Source: Alcanivorax limicola
GTDB lineage: Bacteria > Pseudomonadota > Gammaproteobacteria > Pseudomonadales > Alcanivoracaceae
NCBI RefSeq assembly: GCF_019931215.1
Contig: NZ_JAIOUB010000001.1
Coordinates: forward strand, 1,085,955-1,149,954
Length of the DNA: 64,000 nt
Reading direction: 5' to 3'
Below are positions 63,968 to 64,000 of this stretch, piece by piece; positions within the stretch are counted from its first letter, which is position 1; every line of letters begins with the position of its first letter. The notes under the pieces are model-generated. The model ran no database searches, was not told where the DNA came from, and was given only the letters and a program-made list of their open reading frames with translations. A program made the position numbers and the translations under genes.

Positions 63968-64000
63968 ATTCTTTGTTGGTTTGGGGGTTGTGGCCCTCGG
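63968..64000 (+). repeat. Left end of a further repeat-element copy (cut by the window edge)
   Basis: ATTCTTTGTTGG, a short variable stretch, then GGTTGTGGCCCTCGG: the same end sequence and orientation as 27251-27284. It begins 24 nt after the DUF58 stop and continues beyond the window. Confidence 0.8.

Overview
The window is a GC-rich (roughly 60-65 percent by eye) gammaproteobacterial chromosome segment. The left third reproduces the Pseudomonas-type order lpxD-skp-bamA-rseP-dxr-cdsA-uppS-frr-pyrH-tsf-rpsB // map-glnD-dapC-yffB-dapD-dapE. The accessory content (AidB-type acyl-CoA dehydrogenase, aldehyde dehydrogenase, DesB/DesC-like desaturase pair, OruR-like AraC regulator, DUF6746 and DUF6435 proteins) and the style of the palindromic repeats suggest a marine hydrocarbon-associated lineage such as the Alcanivorax group. 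The genus is an inference. No rRNA, tRNA, CRISPR array, transposase or prophage gene was seen.

Layout. 1-10.6 kb, minus strand: envelope biogenesis, isoprenoid and phospholipid synthesis and translation genes in three transcription units, separated by clear terminators after tsf and after frr. 10.8-18.3 kb, plus strand: map, glnD and the lysine/diaminopimelate genes dapC, dapD and dapE with a YffB-like protein. 18.4-27.2 kb: aldehyde dehydrogenase, a lipoprotein amidase, a small gene behind a convincing sigma-54 promoter, a Dyp peroxidase/DUF2058 pair, and aidB with its TetR-family regulator. 27.2-27.7 kb: a gene-free nested palindromic repeat element; partial relatives lie at 38.5 kb and at the right end of the window.

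27.9-36.8 kb is the most interesting accessory block. A PA2779/PA2778-like exported pair is followed by a four-gene minus-strand operon: arsenite methyltransferase ArsM, a radical SAM protein, a TVP38 membrane domain fused to a dithiol FAD oxidoreductase, and a DUF547 protein. A desC-desB desaturase operon lies just upstream of it. The arsenic operon looks like a biosynthetic or detoxifying pathway whose product cannot be read from the sequence alone.

37-46 kb: lytic transglycosylase MltF, a Fur-box-preceded DUF6746 gene, a 57-residue DUF6435 gene, a STAND-type ATPase regulator beside two tandem outer-membrane barrel paralogues, and an AraC regulator divergent from a predicted diiron protein and an unknown partner. 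46-56.7 kb: recQ, an amidoligase/class-I glutamine-amidotransferase pair, a coiled-coil lipoprotein, fumarase, acylphosphatase, ppiC, an alpha/beta hydrolase, a YihY/BrkB membrane protein, arsC, wrbA and DUF2069. 56.8-63.9 kb: a tightly overlapping RDD-SpoIIM-DUF4129-DUF4350-MoxR-DUF58 operon, ending at another copy of the dispersed repeat.
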